Below are positions 16,583-24,447 of a stretch of DNA of 64,000 nt, in pieces. Both the position numbers and the translations under genes were made by a program. Positions within the stretch are counted from its first letter, which is position 1, and the number at the start of each line of letters is the position of its first letter. This DNA comes from Mycobacterium sp. MFM001 (GTDB lineage: Bacteria; Actinomycetota; Actinomycetes; Mycobacteriales; Mycobacteriaceae): assembly GCF_003402475.1 (NCBI RefSeq), contig NZ_BFAB01000004.1:62001-126000 (forward strand), given 5' to 3'. Below the pieces are notes generated by a model. It had not been told where the DNA came from. It did not search any database and worked only from the letters and a program-made list of their open reading frames with translations.

Positions 16583-17803
16583 GTGAACCTTGAGTTGTTC
16601 CTCCTGATCATCGTCGTGATCACGGCACTCGCGTTCGACTTCACGAACGGGTTCCACGACACCGGCAACGCCATGGCCACCTCGATTGCCAGCGGCGCGC
16701 TCTCCCCGAAAGCCGCGGTGACTCTGTCCGCGGTGCTGAACCTGGTCGGGGCCTTCCTGTCCACCGCCGTCGCGGCGACGATCGCCAAGGGTCTGGTGGA
16801 CGCTCAACTGGTGACGCTGGAACTGGTGTTTGCCGGTCTGGTCGGCGGGATCGTGTGGAATCTGCTGACCTGGCTGCTCGGCATCCCGTCGAGCTCGTCG
16901 CACGCCCTGATCGGCGGCATCGTCGGCGCGATGATCGCCGCGGTCGGCGGCCACGGGGTGATCTGGACCGGCGTGGTGTCACGCGTGGTGATCCCGGCGG
17001 TGGCGGCCGCGGGGCTGGCCACCGCGGTCGGAGCGGTCGGCACCTGGCTGGTGTACCGCCTCACCCGCGGCGTTCCGGAAAAGCGCACCGACCAAAGCTT
17101 CCGCCGCGGCCAGATCTTCTCGGCGGGACTGGTTTCGCTGGCCCACGGCACCAACGACGCGCAGAAGACGATGGGCGTCATCTTTCTGGCGTTGATGTCC
17201 TACGGCGCGGTCAGCCGGACGGCGACCATGCCGCCGCTGTGGGTGATCGTGTGCTGCGCGGTGGCGATGGCGGCCGGAACCTACTTCGGCGGTTGGCGGA
17301 TCATCCGCACCCTGGGCAAGGGGCTGGTCGAGGTCAAGCCGCCCCAGGGCATGTCGGCCGAATCATCCTCTGCGGCAATCATCTTGTTGTCCGCCCACTT
17401 CGGCTATGCACTGTCGACCACCCAGGTGGTGACCGGGTCCGTGCTGGGCAGCGGGGTGGGCAAACCCGGCGCGGAAGTGCGCTGGGGCGTGGCCGGCCGG
17501 ATGGCGACCGCGTGGGCGGTGACGCTGCCGTCGGCCGGCATCGTCGGCGCCCTCACCTACCTGCTGGTGCACAGCATCGGCGGATACCTCGGCGTGATCG
17601 TCGGTTTCACGCTGCTATCCGCAGCGGCGCTGGCGATTTGGCTGCAGTCGCGCAAGGTGCGCATCGATCACACGAACGTCAACAACGAATGGGCCGGCAA
17701 CCTGACTGCCGGGTTGGGTTCGACTAACGGACACGTCCCGCACGTCAACGGACGGGTTCCGACAACCGAAGCCGTCCGGGCGCCCAGCGTTCACGCTTCA
17801 TGA
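16583..17803 (+). CDS. pitA: Low-affinity inorganic phosphate transporter
   Basis: From GTG 16583 the protein has 406 residues and about ten membrane helices. PiT-family signatures are present in both repeats: ALAFDFTNGFHDTGNAMATSIASGAL at the N-terminus and FSAGLVSLAHGTNDAQKTMGVI in the second half (only parts needed for the call). SSSHALIGGIVGAM and TQVVTGSVLGSGVG are the other conserved loops. The Gly/Asn/Val-rich hydrophilic tail after residue 365 is cytoplasmic or external and variable. It imports phosphate with cations. The stop overlaps the next ATG by 4 nt, indicating coupling with the small membrane protein. Confidence 0.95.
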   Translation: MNLELFLLIIVVITALAFDFTNGFHDTGNAMATSIASGALSPKAAVTLSAVLNLVGAFLSTAVAATIAKGLVDAQLVTLELVFAGLVGGIVWNLLTWLLGIPSSSSHALIGGIVGAMIAAVGGHGVIWTGVVSRVVIPAVAAAGLATAVGAVGTWLVYRLTRGVPEKRTDQSFRRGQIFSAGLVSLAHGTNDAQKTMGVIFLALMSYGAVSRTATMPPLWVIVCCAVAMAAGTYFGGWRIIRTLGKGLVEVKPPQGMSAESSSAAIILLSAHFGYALSTTQVVTGSVLGSGVGKPGAEVRWGVAGRMATAWAVTLPSAGIVGALTYLLVHSIGGYLGVIVGFTLLSAAALAIWLQSRKVRIDHTNVNNEWAGNLTAGLGSTNGHVPHVNGRVPTTEAVRAPSVHAS

Positions 17804-18084
17804 CCACCTGGTTCAACTACGCTGCCACGCTGAAGATTCTGGTCTTCGGCCTACTGGTCGGCGCCGCACTGCCGGCGCTGTTTGCGCTCGGGGTGCGGCT
17901 GGGCGCCGCCGGTGCCGGCATCAATGGAGACGCGGTCACCCGAAAGCGCCCGGCGCTGACCGCGCTCAGTTGGGCGATCTTCGCGCTGGTGCTGGGCGCG
18001 GTGGTGCTCGGCGTGCTGTTCATCGCTCGTGACTTCATCGCCTACCACACTGGCTGGTTCATCCTCGGCGCCAGATCCACGTAG
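17800..18084 (+). CDS. Small two-helix membrane protein (Rv0544c-like)
   Basis: The 94-residue product begins at ATG 17800, overlapping the pitA stop (ATGA). It has two hydrophobic segments, about residues 10-31 (ILVFGLLVGAALPALFALGV) and 56-78, separated by a charged loop. Nothing enzymatic is visible. Size and location equal M. tuberculosis Rv0544c (92 residues). Because it is translationally coupled to pitA it may be an accessory subunit of the phosphate transporter; that is inference. Confidence 0.85.
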   Translation: MTTWFNYAATLKILVFGLLVGAALPALFALGVRLGAAGAGINGDAVTRKRPALTALSWAIFALVLGAVVLGVLFIARDFIAYHTGWFILGARST

Positions 18085-18144
18085 CATCGACGCTGTTGGC
18101 TACTTGATGCGTGACGGAGGCCCAAGCCGGGAAGTTGACGCAGT

Positions 18145-18447
18145 GTGAACCGATTTCTCAACTCGATTGTCGCGTGGTTGCGCGCAGGATATCCCGACGG
18201 GGTTCCACAAACCGATTACATTCCGCTGCTTGCGCTGTTGTCCCGGCGGCTGACCAACGACGAGGTCAAATCGGTGGCGCGCGAATTGATGCAGCGCGGC
18301 GAGTTCGACCAGATCGACATCGGGGTGGTGATCACGCAGTTCACCGATGAGCTGCCCGCCCCGGAAGACGTCGAGCGAGTGCGGGCCCGCTTGGCCGCCA
18401 AAGGCTGGCCGTTGGACGACGTCCGCGAGGGTGAGGAACGCGAATAG
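18145..18447 (+). CDS. DUF3349 protein (Rv0543c-like)
   Basis: The 100-residue cytosolic protein starts at GTG 18145 (VNRFLNSIVAWLRAGYPDGVP). It contains DYIPLLALLSRRLTNDEVKSVA, FDQIDIGVVITQFTDELP and VERVRARLAAKGWPLDD, the all-helical DUF3349 pattern conserved in mycobacteria. Solution structures of this family exist for M. tuberculosis Rv0543c, but the function is unknown. It lies 38 nt before menE on the same strand. Same length as the M. tuberculosis protein. Confidence 0.92.
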   Translation: MNRFLNSIVAWLRAGYPDGVPQTDYIPLLALLSRRLTNDEVKSVARELMQRGEFDQIDIGVVITQFTDELPAPEDVERVRARLAAKGWPLDDVREGEERE

Positions 18448-18485
18448 CCGTCCTGCGCGCACTTGCCATCCCGCCGGGCGCTGCG

Positions 18486-19580
18486 GTGCGCACACTGATG
18501 CCCGCACTGGAAGGTGTTCTGTCCGGCCGTGATTCGGCGTTAGTGCCCGTGCCGGTCTCGTCGGCGCTGCCGCCGTTGCGGATTGGTGAGGCGATTGACG
18601 ACGACGTCGCGGTCGTGGCGACGACATCGGGTACCACGGGACCACCCAAGGGTGCGATGTTGACGGCTGACGCGCTTCGGGCGAGCGCATCGGCCACCCA
18701 CGACCGTTTGGGCGGGCCGGGCCGTTGGCTGTTGGCGTTGCCGCCGTATCACATCGCGGGTGTACAGGTGTTGGTACGCAGTGTGGTGGCGGGGACGGTG
18801 CCGGTGGAGTTGGACGTCTCGTCGGGCTTTGATGTCAGTGAGTTACCTTCTGCCGTAGGGCGTTTGGGTTCGGGACGACGATATGCGTCGTTGGTGGCTG
18901 CCCAGTTGGCCAAGGCACTGACCGACCCGGCTGCCGCCGCGGCGCTGGCCTCCTTGGAGGCCGTGTTGATCGGCGGGGGGCCGGCGCCGCGTCCTGTGCT
19001 GGATGCTGCTGCCGGGGCTGGCGTTACCGTGGTGCGCACCTACGGGATGAGCGAGACAGCGGGCGGCTGCGTCTACGACGGTGTGCCTTTGACCGGGGTT
19101 CAGGTGCGGGTGGACGCGGACGGGCGCATCGTGATCGGCGGCGCGACGTTGGCGAAGGGCTACCGCAATCCCGTCGATCCCGATCCGTTTGCGGAGCCCG
19201 GCTGGTTTCGGACCGAAGACATTGGTGTTCTTGATGATTCGGGTGTACTCACCGTGTTGGGTCGAGCCGATGAGGCGATCAGCACCGGCGGGTTGACAGT
19301 GTTGCCGCAGCCGGTGGAGGCTGCACTGCGCATGCATCCCGCGGTGGCCGAGTGTGCGGTGTTCGGAGTCGCCGACGACCGGTTAGGTCAGCGGGTAGTC
19401 GCGGCTGTGGTAGTTGTTCAGGGCTGCGCTGCACCGACTTTGGACGACTTGCGTGCGCATGTCGCGGACACGCTGGAGGTCACGGCGGCACCGCGCGAAC
19501 TGCACATCGTCGACGCGCTGCCGATGCGCGGCATTGGCAAAGTGGACCGGCAAGCCTTGGCGCGGGAGTTCGGTGGCTAA
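18486..19580 (+). CDS. menE: o-Succinylbenzoate--CoA ligase
   Basis: The 364-residue ANL ligase makes o-succinylbenzoyl-CoA for MenB. The GTG start (VRTLMPALEG) gives a protein like the M. tuberculosis enzyme (362), shorter than most MenE because the N-terminal subdomain is reduced. VVATTSGTTGPPKGAML is the P-loop, TYGMSETAGGCVYDG the adenine motif, GWFRTEDIGVLD the Asp motif, and MRGIGKVDRQAL carries the catalytic Lys. An open frame continues upstream to 18450 without a standard start codon, so a few extra residues cannot be ruled out. Codon use looks normal. Confidence 0.93.
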   Translation: MRTLMPALEGVLSGRDSALVPVPVSSALPPLRIGEAIDDDVAVVATTSGTTGPPKGAMLTADALRASASATHDRLGGPGRWLLALPPYHIAGVQVLVRSVVAGTVPVELDVSSGFDVSELPSAVGRLGSGRRYASLVAAQLAKALTDPAAAAALASLEAVLIGGGPAPRPVLDAAAGAGVTVVRTYGMSETAGGCVYDGVPLTGVQVRVDADGRIVIGGATLAKGYRNPVDPDPFAEPGWFRTEDIGVLDDSGVLTVLGRADEAISTGGLTVLPQPVEAALRMHPAVAECAVFGVADDRLGQRVVAAVVVVQGCAAPTLDDLRAHVADTLEVTAAPRELHIVDALPMRGIGKVDRQALAREFGG

Positions 19581-19625
19581 CGGCAACACCGCCCGGTCCG
19601 ATGGCCTGCATCGAGGATGCCTGAC

Positions 19626-19953
19626 ATGGTGCACGAGATGCATCCGGAGGTGGCCGCGGCACTGAAGGACGCGCAGTCGCTGATTCAGATAATGGACGAC
19701 CAGCTACAAGATGCGCAGCACGACCTTCACGGGCACTGACGAATACAAGTCCGTTGAAGTGACCCTGAACGGCCACCATCAGCTACTCAGTGTCTTCATC
19801 AGCGATGGCCTCTTGCGGTTGGAGGCGGAGACAGTTGAGCAACGGCTCAACGAAGCAGTTCGCAACGCCAACAACGCTGCGACCGAATCGATTATGGTCG
19901 ATTAAGAACGTCTCGACGACCTGATTACCGAAGGAGTCAATGACTGGCAATAG
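19626..19953 (+). pseudogene. Broken YbaB/EbfC-like gene (frameshift plus stop)
   Basis: Three pieces read in order as one YbaB-like protein. Frame A, 19626-19739, gives a helix (VAAALKDAQSLIQIMDDQ). Frame B, open from 19693 and with an ATG at 19711, gives FTGTDEYKSVEVTLNGHH, a DGLLRL strand and NEAVRNANNAA, the YbaB core, and stops at TAA 19903-19905. The same frame then continues sensibly as ERLDDLITEGVNDWQ to TAG at 19951. A one-base insertion (or two-base deletion) between 19693 and 19739 and a nonsense change at 19903 would explain this. YbaB/EbfC proteins bind DNA as small dimers. The alternative is two overlapping small genes of 37 and 64 residues. Confidence 0.6.
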
Positions 19954-20002
19954 CCCTTACGGAAGGGAACTTTCGCGCTGAACGATGACTTCCATTGGGT
20001 GG
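19940..20002 (+). pseudogene. Possible remnant of a second small gene behind the YbaB-like gene
   Basis: An ATG at 19940 has a good GAAGGAG five bases upstream but encodes only MTGNSPYGRELSR before TGA 19979-19981. Shifting frame gives LNDDFHWVV, a plausible continuation, until the sequence meets the 3' end of the opposite-strand gene at 20003. This looks like the start of a once longer gene in an operon with the YbaB-like gene, now cut by a rearrangement. Low confidence. Confidence 0.25.
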
Positions 20003-20488
20003 TCATAGCTTGCGCATGACCACGGCCCGGTAACTCCAGCCAGCATCAGTGATGGCCTGCTTCAAGATGTTTTTGAAATCCTTCGAGTCGAAGCGGTATC
20101 TCTGACCGTTCACCGTGCGCTCGGCCACATCGTGCAACTGACCGTTTTGCCAGCTTTCACGGTAGTAGCGGCCCCCATTCTCGTCCGAGTACCAATCCCC
20201 AGCGAAACAGCGATCCGTCGACCGAACTTCGTGGGCCCGAGCATGGAACCGCAGCCGGGTCGAGAAGGTGTCATTGACGCCTACCTCGCTTAAGAGGTCC
20301 TTCCAGTTCGGATCGCTGGTCTTCCACTCCACCACCAAGTCGACTTTCTCGGCGGCACCGTCGCGCACCAGCCAGGGTTCCGCGGGTTGGTTCAGCCGCA
20401 GCAGCCGCAGACGAAGTTCTTCTGGGTCGACCGGCGAGAAGTCAGGATTGGGCCTGGCGATGCCTCGTACACGATCACGAAATCCCAT
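20003..20488 (-). CDS. Conserved actinobacterial protein of unknown function
   Basis: The 161-residue protein has no signal peptide or membrane helix. It begins MGFRDRVRGIARPNPDFSPVD, then EELRLRLLRLNQPAEPWLVRDG, VDLVVEWKTSDPNWKDLL and FSTRLRFHARAHEVRSTDR, and ends FKNILKQAITDAGWSYRAVVMRKL. I recall similar actinobacterial proteins with the same VDPEELRLRLLRLN opening and a GW-containing end, without known role. The alternating strands with many Trp and Arg suggest a beta-rich fold. It sits in a patch of lower GC than its surroundings, in a spot where M. tuberculosis has no gene between menE and Rv0541c. Confidence 0.75.
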   Translation of the reverse strand: MGFRDRVRGIARPNPDFSPVDPEELRLRLLRLNQPAEPWLVRDGAAEKVDLVVEWKTSDPNWKDLLSEVGVNDTFSTRLRFHARAHEVRSTDRCFAGDWYSDENGGRYYRESWQNGQLHDVAERTVNGQRYRFDSKDFKNILKQAITDAGWSYRAVVMRKL

Positions 20489-20709
20489 GCGAACTAGTCA
20501 ACCACAGCACGGGAGTTGGCCATCTCCCCTTACTCGGATACCCGACATTCGATCTGAGACAACTCAATTCGTGGCCTTGTTGTCAACCTGTGCATCAAAT
20601 TTGACATCAATTTCCGGCCGCCAATGGGGTCAACTCTCTACGCCGCCAACTGGCCAATAGGCTGGCGTGACCGCAATTACTGACCGCCTGCAGGTACGCC
20701 CCACCACAT

Positions 20710-21384
20710 CTATTGTCGTGCCCGCCGCCGACGAAGGACTGCAGTCAACACCAAAGTCAAAACCCCGACCGCCATTAGGGCTAGGCCACCGAGACCAGCG
20801 AGGAAGGCGCCGACAAACTCACCCATACGAAGATCGCCCCCGACGCCGAACTTGTCAGACGAAGATCCAGTGCAGCTCACCGTGTAATCGCCGGATCGGC
20901 TGGCGGTGATCGTGAAGTATGCCTTCCACTGATTCACGGTCATGTCTCCGGTGTAGTTCGTCATCGCGACGCCGACTCCCGGCGTTACGTCGCAATGGAC
21001 TCGGTGCCGCGCGCCGGTGTCGGCGTTCGCGATGAAAACCACGTTTGTGCCGCCCGCATTCATGTGCAGGGTGGTGGATTCGCCGCTGCCGAAGGTGTGC
21101 TCGCTGGGGGGCTGCTTGCCCATGATGTCGAGGAACTTGACGCCCGCGCCGACGCCGAACACAACGCCCAGCACGATCAGCGCCGTACCAATGGCGTACC
21201 AGTACTTTCTTGGTGCGCGCTTACCGACCGGCGCATACGGCGGGTAGGCACCCGGCGGGGGCACGACCGGTGAATGCCAACCGTATCCGGGCTGCGCATC
21301 AAATCTTGGCTGGTAAGCGGGCGGCGGCATCAGTGGCGGGTTGCCTCGGTCAGCGCCGGACCAGTCCGGTGGGTCAATCGGCAT
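20710..21384 (-). CDS. Two-helix membrane protein with Pro-rich N-terminus and extracellular domain
   Basis: The 224-residue protein starts at ATG 21384. Residues 1-55 are rich in Pro, Tyr and Gly (PPPGAYPPYAPVG), a common cytoplasmic head in actinobacterial membrane proteins. A first helix covers about 62-84 and a second about 190-214, followed by RRRRARQ. Between them lies a roughly 100-residue external beta domain with FIANADTGARHRVHCDVTPG and GDYTVSCTGSSSDK, including two cysteines that could pair. No enzyme motif is visible. Function unknown. It diverges from the large membrane protein at 21503 across about 118 nt. Confidence 0.78.
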   Translation of the reverse strand: MPIDPPDWSGADRGNPPLMPPPAYQPRFDAQPGYGWHSPVVPPPGAYPPYAPVGKRAPRKYWYAIGTALIVLGVVFGVGAGVKFLDIMGKQPPSEHTFGSGESTTLHMNAGGTNVVFIANADTGARHRVHCDVTPGVGVAMTNYTGDMTVNQWKAYFTITASRSGDYTVSCTGSSSDKFGVGGDLRMGEFVGAFLAGLGGLALMAVGVLTLVLTAVLRRRRARQ

Positions 21385-21502
21385 GGGCGCCCCCCTGCTC
21401 GTCTGTTGGAGATGCCCTCAAGCGTCCCACAGCGCGTCGTCAAGAAGCTTCACCGGTGCAAACGTCTGACCGTCGTGCGGCGCCGTACCAATAGGCTGAC
21501 CG

Positions 21503-22858
21503 GTGGTGAAGATCGGTCGCAGGGAGGCAATCGCGGCTGCAGTCGGGTTCGTCCTGGTTGCGGCCGCATTCGTGTTGCCCCGGGCCCATTTGGGGATCAT
21601 GTCGCGGCGTCACTCGGCGCCCGATCGCTTCGGCTCGCATGCCGGCGCCGCGCCGCTGTTCGGGTGGTTCGAGACCCATGTCGGGTGGGGCACCGTCCCG
21701 GCGATTCTGATCGGGCTGGCCGCGCTGATCTGGGGGCCTGCAGTCGCCCAGCGACTGCGGTGGCGACTGCTGACCTGGGTGGCCTGGGCGACCGCGTGCG
21801 CGTGGGCGTTTTCGCTGGCGATGATCGACGGCTGGCGACGCGGCTTCGCCGGTCGGCTGACCACCAAAGACGAGTATTTGCACGAGGTTCCGGGCATCAC
21901 CGACATCCCGCGGACGGTGCGCACTTTTTCAAGCCGCATCCTTGATTTCCAACCACACTCGTGGACCACCCATGTGTCGGGCCACCCGCCTGGCGCACTG
22001 CTGACATTCGTCTGGATGGACCGCCTCGGCTTGAGCGGCGGCGCCTGGGCCGGCCTACTGTGTCTGTTGGTTGGCTCCAGCGCGGCAGCGGCGATCTTGA
22101 TCGCGCTGCGGGCGGTGGCCGACGAGACGACCGCCCGTCGGGCCGCGCCATTCGTCGCGGTGGCGCCGACGGCGATCTGGATCGCTGTCTCGGCGGACGG
22201 ATACTTCGCCGGGGTGGCGGCCTGGGGCATCGCGCTACTGGCGGTGGCGGTACACAGCGAGGTGCGACGCCCCCGCCTGGTGGCGGTTGCGTCGGGTCTG
22301 CTGCTCGGTTGGGCCCTCTTCCTCAACTATGGGCTGACGTTGATGGCGCTACCGGCGTTGGCCGTCCTGGTGTGCGCGAGAGATTGGCGACCCGCGCTGC
22401 GCGCCCTCGGACCGGCCGTGATAGCGGCCGTCGCGGTGGTCCTGGTATTCGCCGCCGCAGGCTTCTGGTGGTTCGATGGCTACACCCTTGTCCAGCAACG
22501 CTATTGGCAGGGCCTCGCGAGCGATCGACCGTTCGAGTACTGGAGCTGGGCCAATCTGGCGGCCGCGGCATGCGCGACAGGCTTGGGTAGCATCGCCGGC
22601 CTGGGTCGGGTATTCGACGCGGCTGCGATCCGCCGACGATCCGGCATTCATCTGCTGATGCTGGCGGTACTGATAGCGATCGTCTGCGCCGACCTGAGCA
22701 TGCTCAGTAAGGCGGAGACGGAACGGATCTGGTTGCCGTTCACCATCTGGCTGACCGCGGCTCCTGCGCTGCTTCCGCCACAGTCACATCGGTTTTGGTT
22801 GGCGCTCAATGTTATTGGCGCGCTGCTGGTGAACAGCCTGATCTACACGAACTGGTAG
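21503..22858 (+). CDS. Polytopic membrane protein (Rv0541c-like), possible GT-C-type enzyme
   Basis: The 451-residue protein starts at GTG 21503 (a second GTG follows at 21506) and has roughly ten or more membrane helices. The large external loop after the second or third helix contains DEYLHEVPGITDIPRTVRTF and SWTTHVSGHPPGALLTFVWMDRLGL, a layout like arabinosyl/mannosyl GT-C transferases, with Asp/Glu residues in the first loop. M. tuberculosis Rv0541c has 449 residues at the same locus. The neighbours on the other strand encode a GT2 enzyme and a DUF2064 protein, so work in cell-envelope glycan or lipid assembly is plausible. The class is inferred from topology, not proven motifs. Confidence 0.82.
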   Translation: MVKIGRREAIAAAVGFVLVAAAFVLPRAHLGIMSRRHSAPDRFGSHAGAAPLFGWFETHVGWGTVPAILIGLAALIWGPAVAQRLRWRLLTWVAWATACAWAFSLAMIDGWRRGFAGRLTTKDEYLHEVPGITDIPRTVRTFSSRILDFQPHSWTTHVSGHPPGALLTFVWMDRLGLSGGAWAGLLCLLVGSSAAAAILIALRAVADETTARRAAPFVAVAPTAIWIAVSADGYFAGVAAWGIALLAVAVHSEVRRPRLVAVASGLLLGWALFLNYGLTLMALPALAVLVCARDWRPALRALGPAVIAAVAVVLVFAAAGFWWFDGYTLVQQRYWQGLASDRPFEYWSWANLAAAACATGLGSIAGLGRVFDAAAIRRRSGIHLLMLAVLIAIVCADLSMLSKAETERIWLPFTIWLTAAPALLPPQSHRFWLALNVIGALLVNSLIYTNW

Positions 22859-22863
22859 GGCGA

Positions 22864-23526
22864 CTACAGCCCGGCGGCGCGGGCGGCTTGAGCAAACCGG
22901 CTGGCCGATCGGCAGCTTTCGCGTACTGCGGCCACGTCGTTGACGACGTCGAAATCGGCCAGCTCCTCCAGCAATGACACCTCAATTCCATTGGAATTCA
23001 ACGCTTTCAACGTAAGCATCCCGGTGTCCGGCTGCGACATGGGAACGTCGCGCAGACACACGGCGCTCTCCGGTGTGCGCACCCCCAACGCCCACCAGCC
23101 ACCGTCACGGGCGAGGCCGAGGACGGCCGGCGATTCGCACAGCTGTCGCCCGCAGTCGACCAGCAACTGGGCGGTCACCTGCGGGGTGTCCATCCCGATC
23201 TGCAACACGGGATAGCCGTCGGCTGCGTCGGCGTGCGCGTTGGCCAACCGGTCGGCGAAGTCGTTGCCGCGCTGAGGAATAACGGTGAATGATGTCAGCC
23301 CGCTTCGGATCTCGTCGGCGTCGACCGCCTCGTCGAGCTCGCCGGTGAACGCCACCACCCGCGCGGCGACCGGTGCAGCGGCCACCGCATCGAGGGTGTC
23401 GAGCAGTGCGGCGGCAGCGATCTCGGCGGCGACCCGGTCACCCACCGTCGCAGCCAGCCGCGTCTTGGCCTGGCCGGGCACCGGCGCTTTGGCCACCACC
23501 AGCAGCGTCACCGGCACGATGCTCAC
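22864..23526 (-). CDS. DUF2064 protein, nucleotidyltransferase-like (Rv0540c-like)
   Basis: The 220-residue protein starts at GTG 23526, overlapping the glycosyltransferase stop by 4 nt. It begins VPVTLLVVAKAPVPGQAKTRL, the nucleotide-binding start of the GT-A-like fold, with LQIGMDTPQVTAQLL, LGLARDGGWWALGVRTPES and DVVNDVAAVRE later. This is the DUF2064 (TIGR04282-type) pattern, related to CofC-like and other nucleotidyltransferases. M. tuberculosis Rv0540c has the same length. Coupling with the GT2 gene suggests they act in one glycan pathway. It converges with Rv0541c-like gene with only 5 nt between stops. Confidence 0.9.
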   Translation of the reverse strand: MSIVPVTLLVVAKAPVPGQAKTRLAATVGDRVAAEIAAAALLDTLDAVAAAPVAARVVAFTGELDEAVDADEIRSGLTSFTVIPQRGNDFADRLANAHADAADGYPVLQIGMDTPQVTAQLLVDCGRQLCESPAVLGLARDGGWWALGVRTPESAVCLRDVPMSQPDTGMLTLKALNSNGIEVSLLEELADFDVVNDVAAVRESCRSASRFAQAARAAGL

Positions 23527-24173
23527 GAGATCGCTTTCCAGAAGTCCAGGATCGCGATCATGCTGCCCCGAAGTGAGCCGCTCACTTTGGATTTGCCTCC
23601 GGTGCGGGGGCCGTAGGCGACGTCGTGTTCGACGACACGCCAGCCGGCAGCGGCCGCCCGCACCAGCAACTCCAGCGGATAGCCCGACCGGCGGTCCGTG
23701 ATGCCCAAACCAAGCAGGGCGTCGCGGCGAAATACTCGCATCGGCGCGATGTCGTGCACCGGCAAGCCGTGCCGGGTGCGCAGCCGCCAGCTCATCATCA
23801 CGCTGCCCAGCCGCGCGACCCACGGCCAGTGCAATCCGGGCACCGGTCGTCGACGCCCGACGGCAAGGTCGGCGCCGTAGTCGAGTTCGGCGACCAGCCG
23901 GGGCAGGTCGGCGGGGTCCAGGGAGCCGTCGGCGTCGATGACCGCCACGATCGGCGTCGTCGCCGCCACCACCCCGGCGTGGACCGCGGATCCGTAGCCG
24001 GGCCGCGACTCGACGACCACAGTGGCGCCGTGGCGGCGGGCGACCTCGGCGGTGTCGTCGGTGCTGTTGTTGTCGACGACCAGCGGGTGGTAGCCGGCGG
24101 GGATGGTCGCCAGCACGTCAGGCAGCGACTCGGCCTCATTCATACAGGGCAGCACCACCGTGACCTCGGGCAT
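23523..24173 (-). CDS. Family 2 glycosyltransferase (Rv0539c-like)
   Basis: The 216-residue soluble GT-A glycosyltransferase starts at ATG 24173 (MPEVTVVLPCMNEAESLPDVL). VDNNSTDDTAEVARRHGA and VVESRPGYGSAVHAG surround the nucleotide site, and IVAVIDADGSLDPADLPRLV holds the DxD-like metal motif. FRRDALLGLGITDRRSGYPLELL and GRTGGKSKVSGSL-type C-terminal motifs match dolichyl-/polyprenyl-phosphate sugar synthases. M. tuberculosis annotates the homologue as a dolichyl glycosyltransferase. It probably charges a polyprenyl phosphate with a sugar for the membrane enzymes nearby; the sugar is unknown. Its promoter must lie in 24174-24447. Confidence 0.9.
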   Translation of the reverse strand: MPEVTVVLPCMNEAESLPDVLATIPAGYHPLVVDNNSTDDTAEVARRHGATVVVESRPGYGSAVHAGVVAATTPIVAVIDADGSLDPADLPRLVAELDYGADLAVGRRRPVPGLHWPWVARLGSVMMSWRLRTRHGLPVHDIAPMRVFRRDALLGLGITDRRSGYPLELLVRAAAAGWRVVEHDVAYGPRTGGKSKVSGSLRGSMIAILDFWKAIS

Positions 24174-24254
24174 GACCTTCGACAGTAATGCGCCTGAGCG
24201 TGTACATGGCTGTAGAAATCGTCACCAGTCGTGGGCTTCAGATTTCCGGCTTAT

Positions 24255-24288
24255 AGCGACAATTCAATCGCCCTTGGGGTTTGTCGCT
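24255..24288. promoter_or_regulatory. Inverted repeat in the 274-nt gap between the NPGT-repeat gene and GT2 gene
   Basis: In the non-coding stretch 24174-24447 the clearest structure is AGCGACAA (24255-24262) and its complement TTGTCGCT (24281-24288) around an 18-base loop. It lies about 80 nt upstream of the GT2 start and about 160 nt before the 3' end side of the next gene upstream (which ends at 24448 on the same strand). It could be an operator or the stem of a terminator. I see no small gene in the rest of the stretch. Confidence 0.35.
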
Positions 24289-24447
24289 CAGAGGCGGGCA
24301 AATTGTGTGCTGTTCGGACCAGAGACTCCTGTGGCGGATGTGACGCCGAGGCACGGTTTGGCACCTCGTTCCCGCTTTCGGCTTTCACGGCGCGAACGCC
24401 AATCGTGCTTGCCCAGCCAAACCCGGTTGCTCGATGGCGGTGGCGTT

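Noticed and set aside
18444..18485. Extended menE start upstream of GTG 18486
   Set aside because: The frame is open but contains no ATG, GTG or TTG in that stretch, so I keep the GTG.
20489..20709. Gene in the 221-base lower-GC gap
   Set aside because: No start with ribosome site and no sense reading; a GTG frame from 20667 runs antisense to the membrane protein gene.
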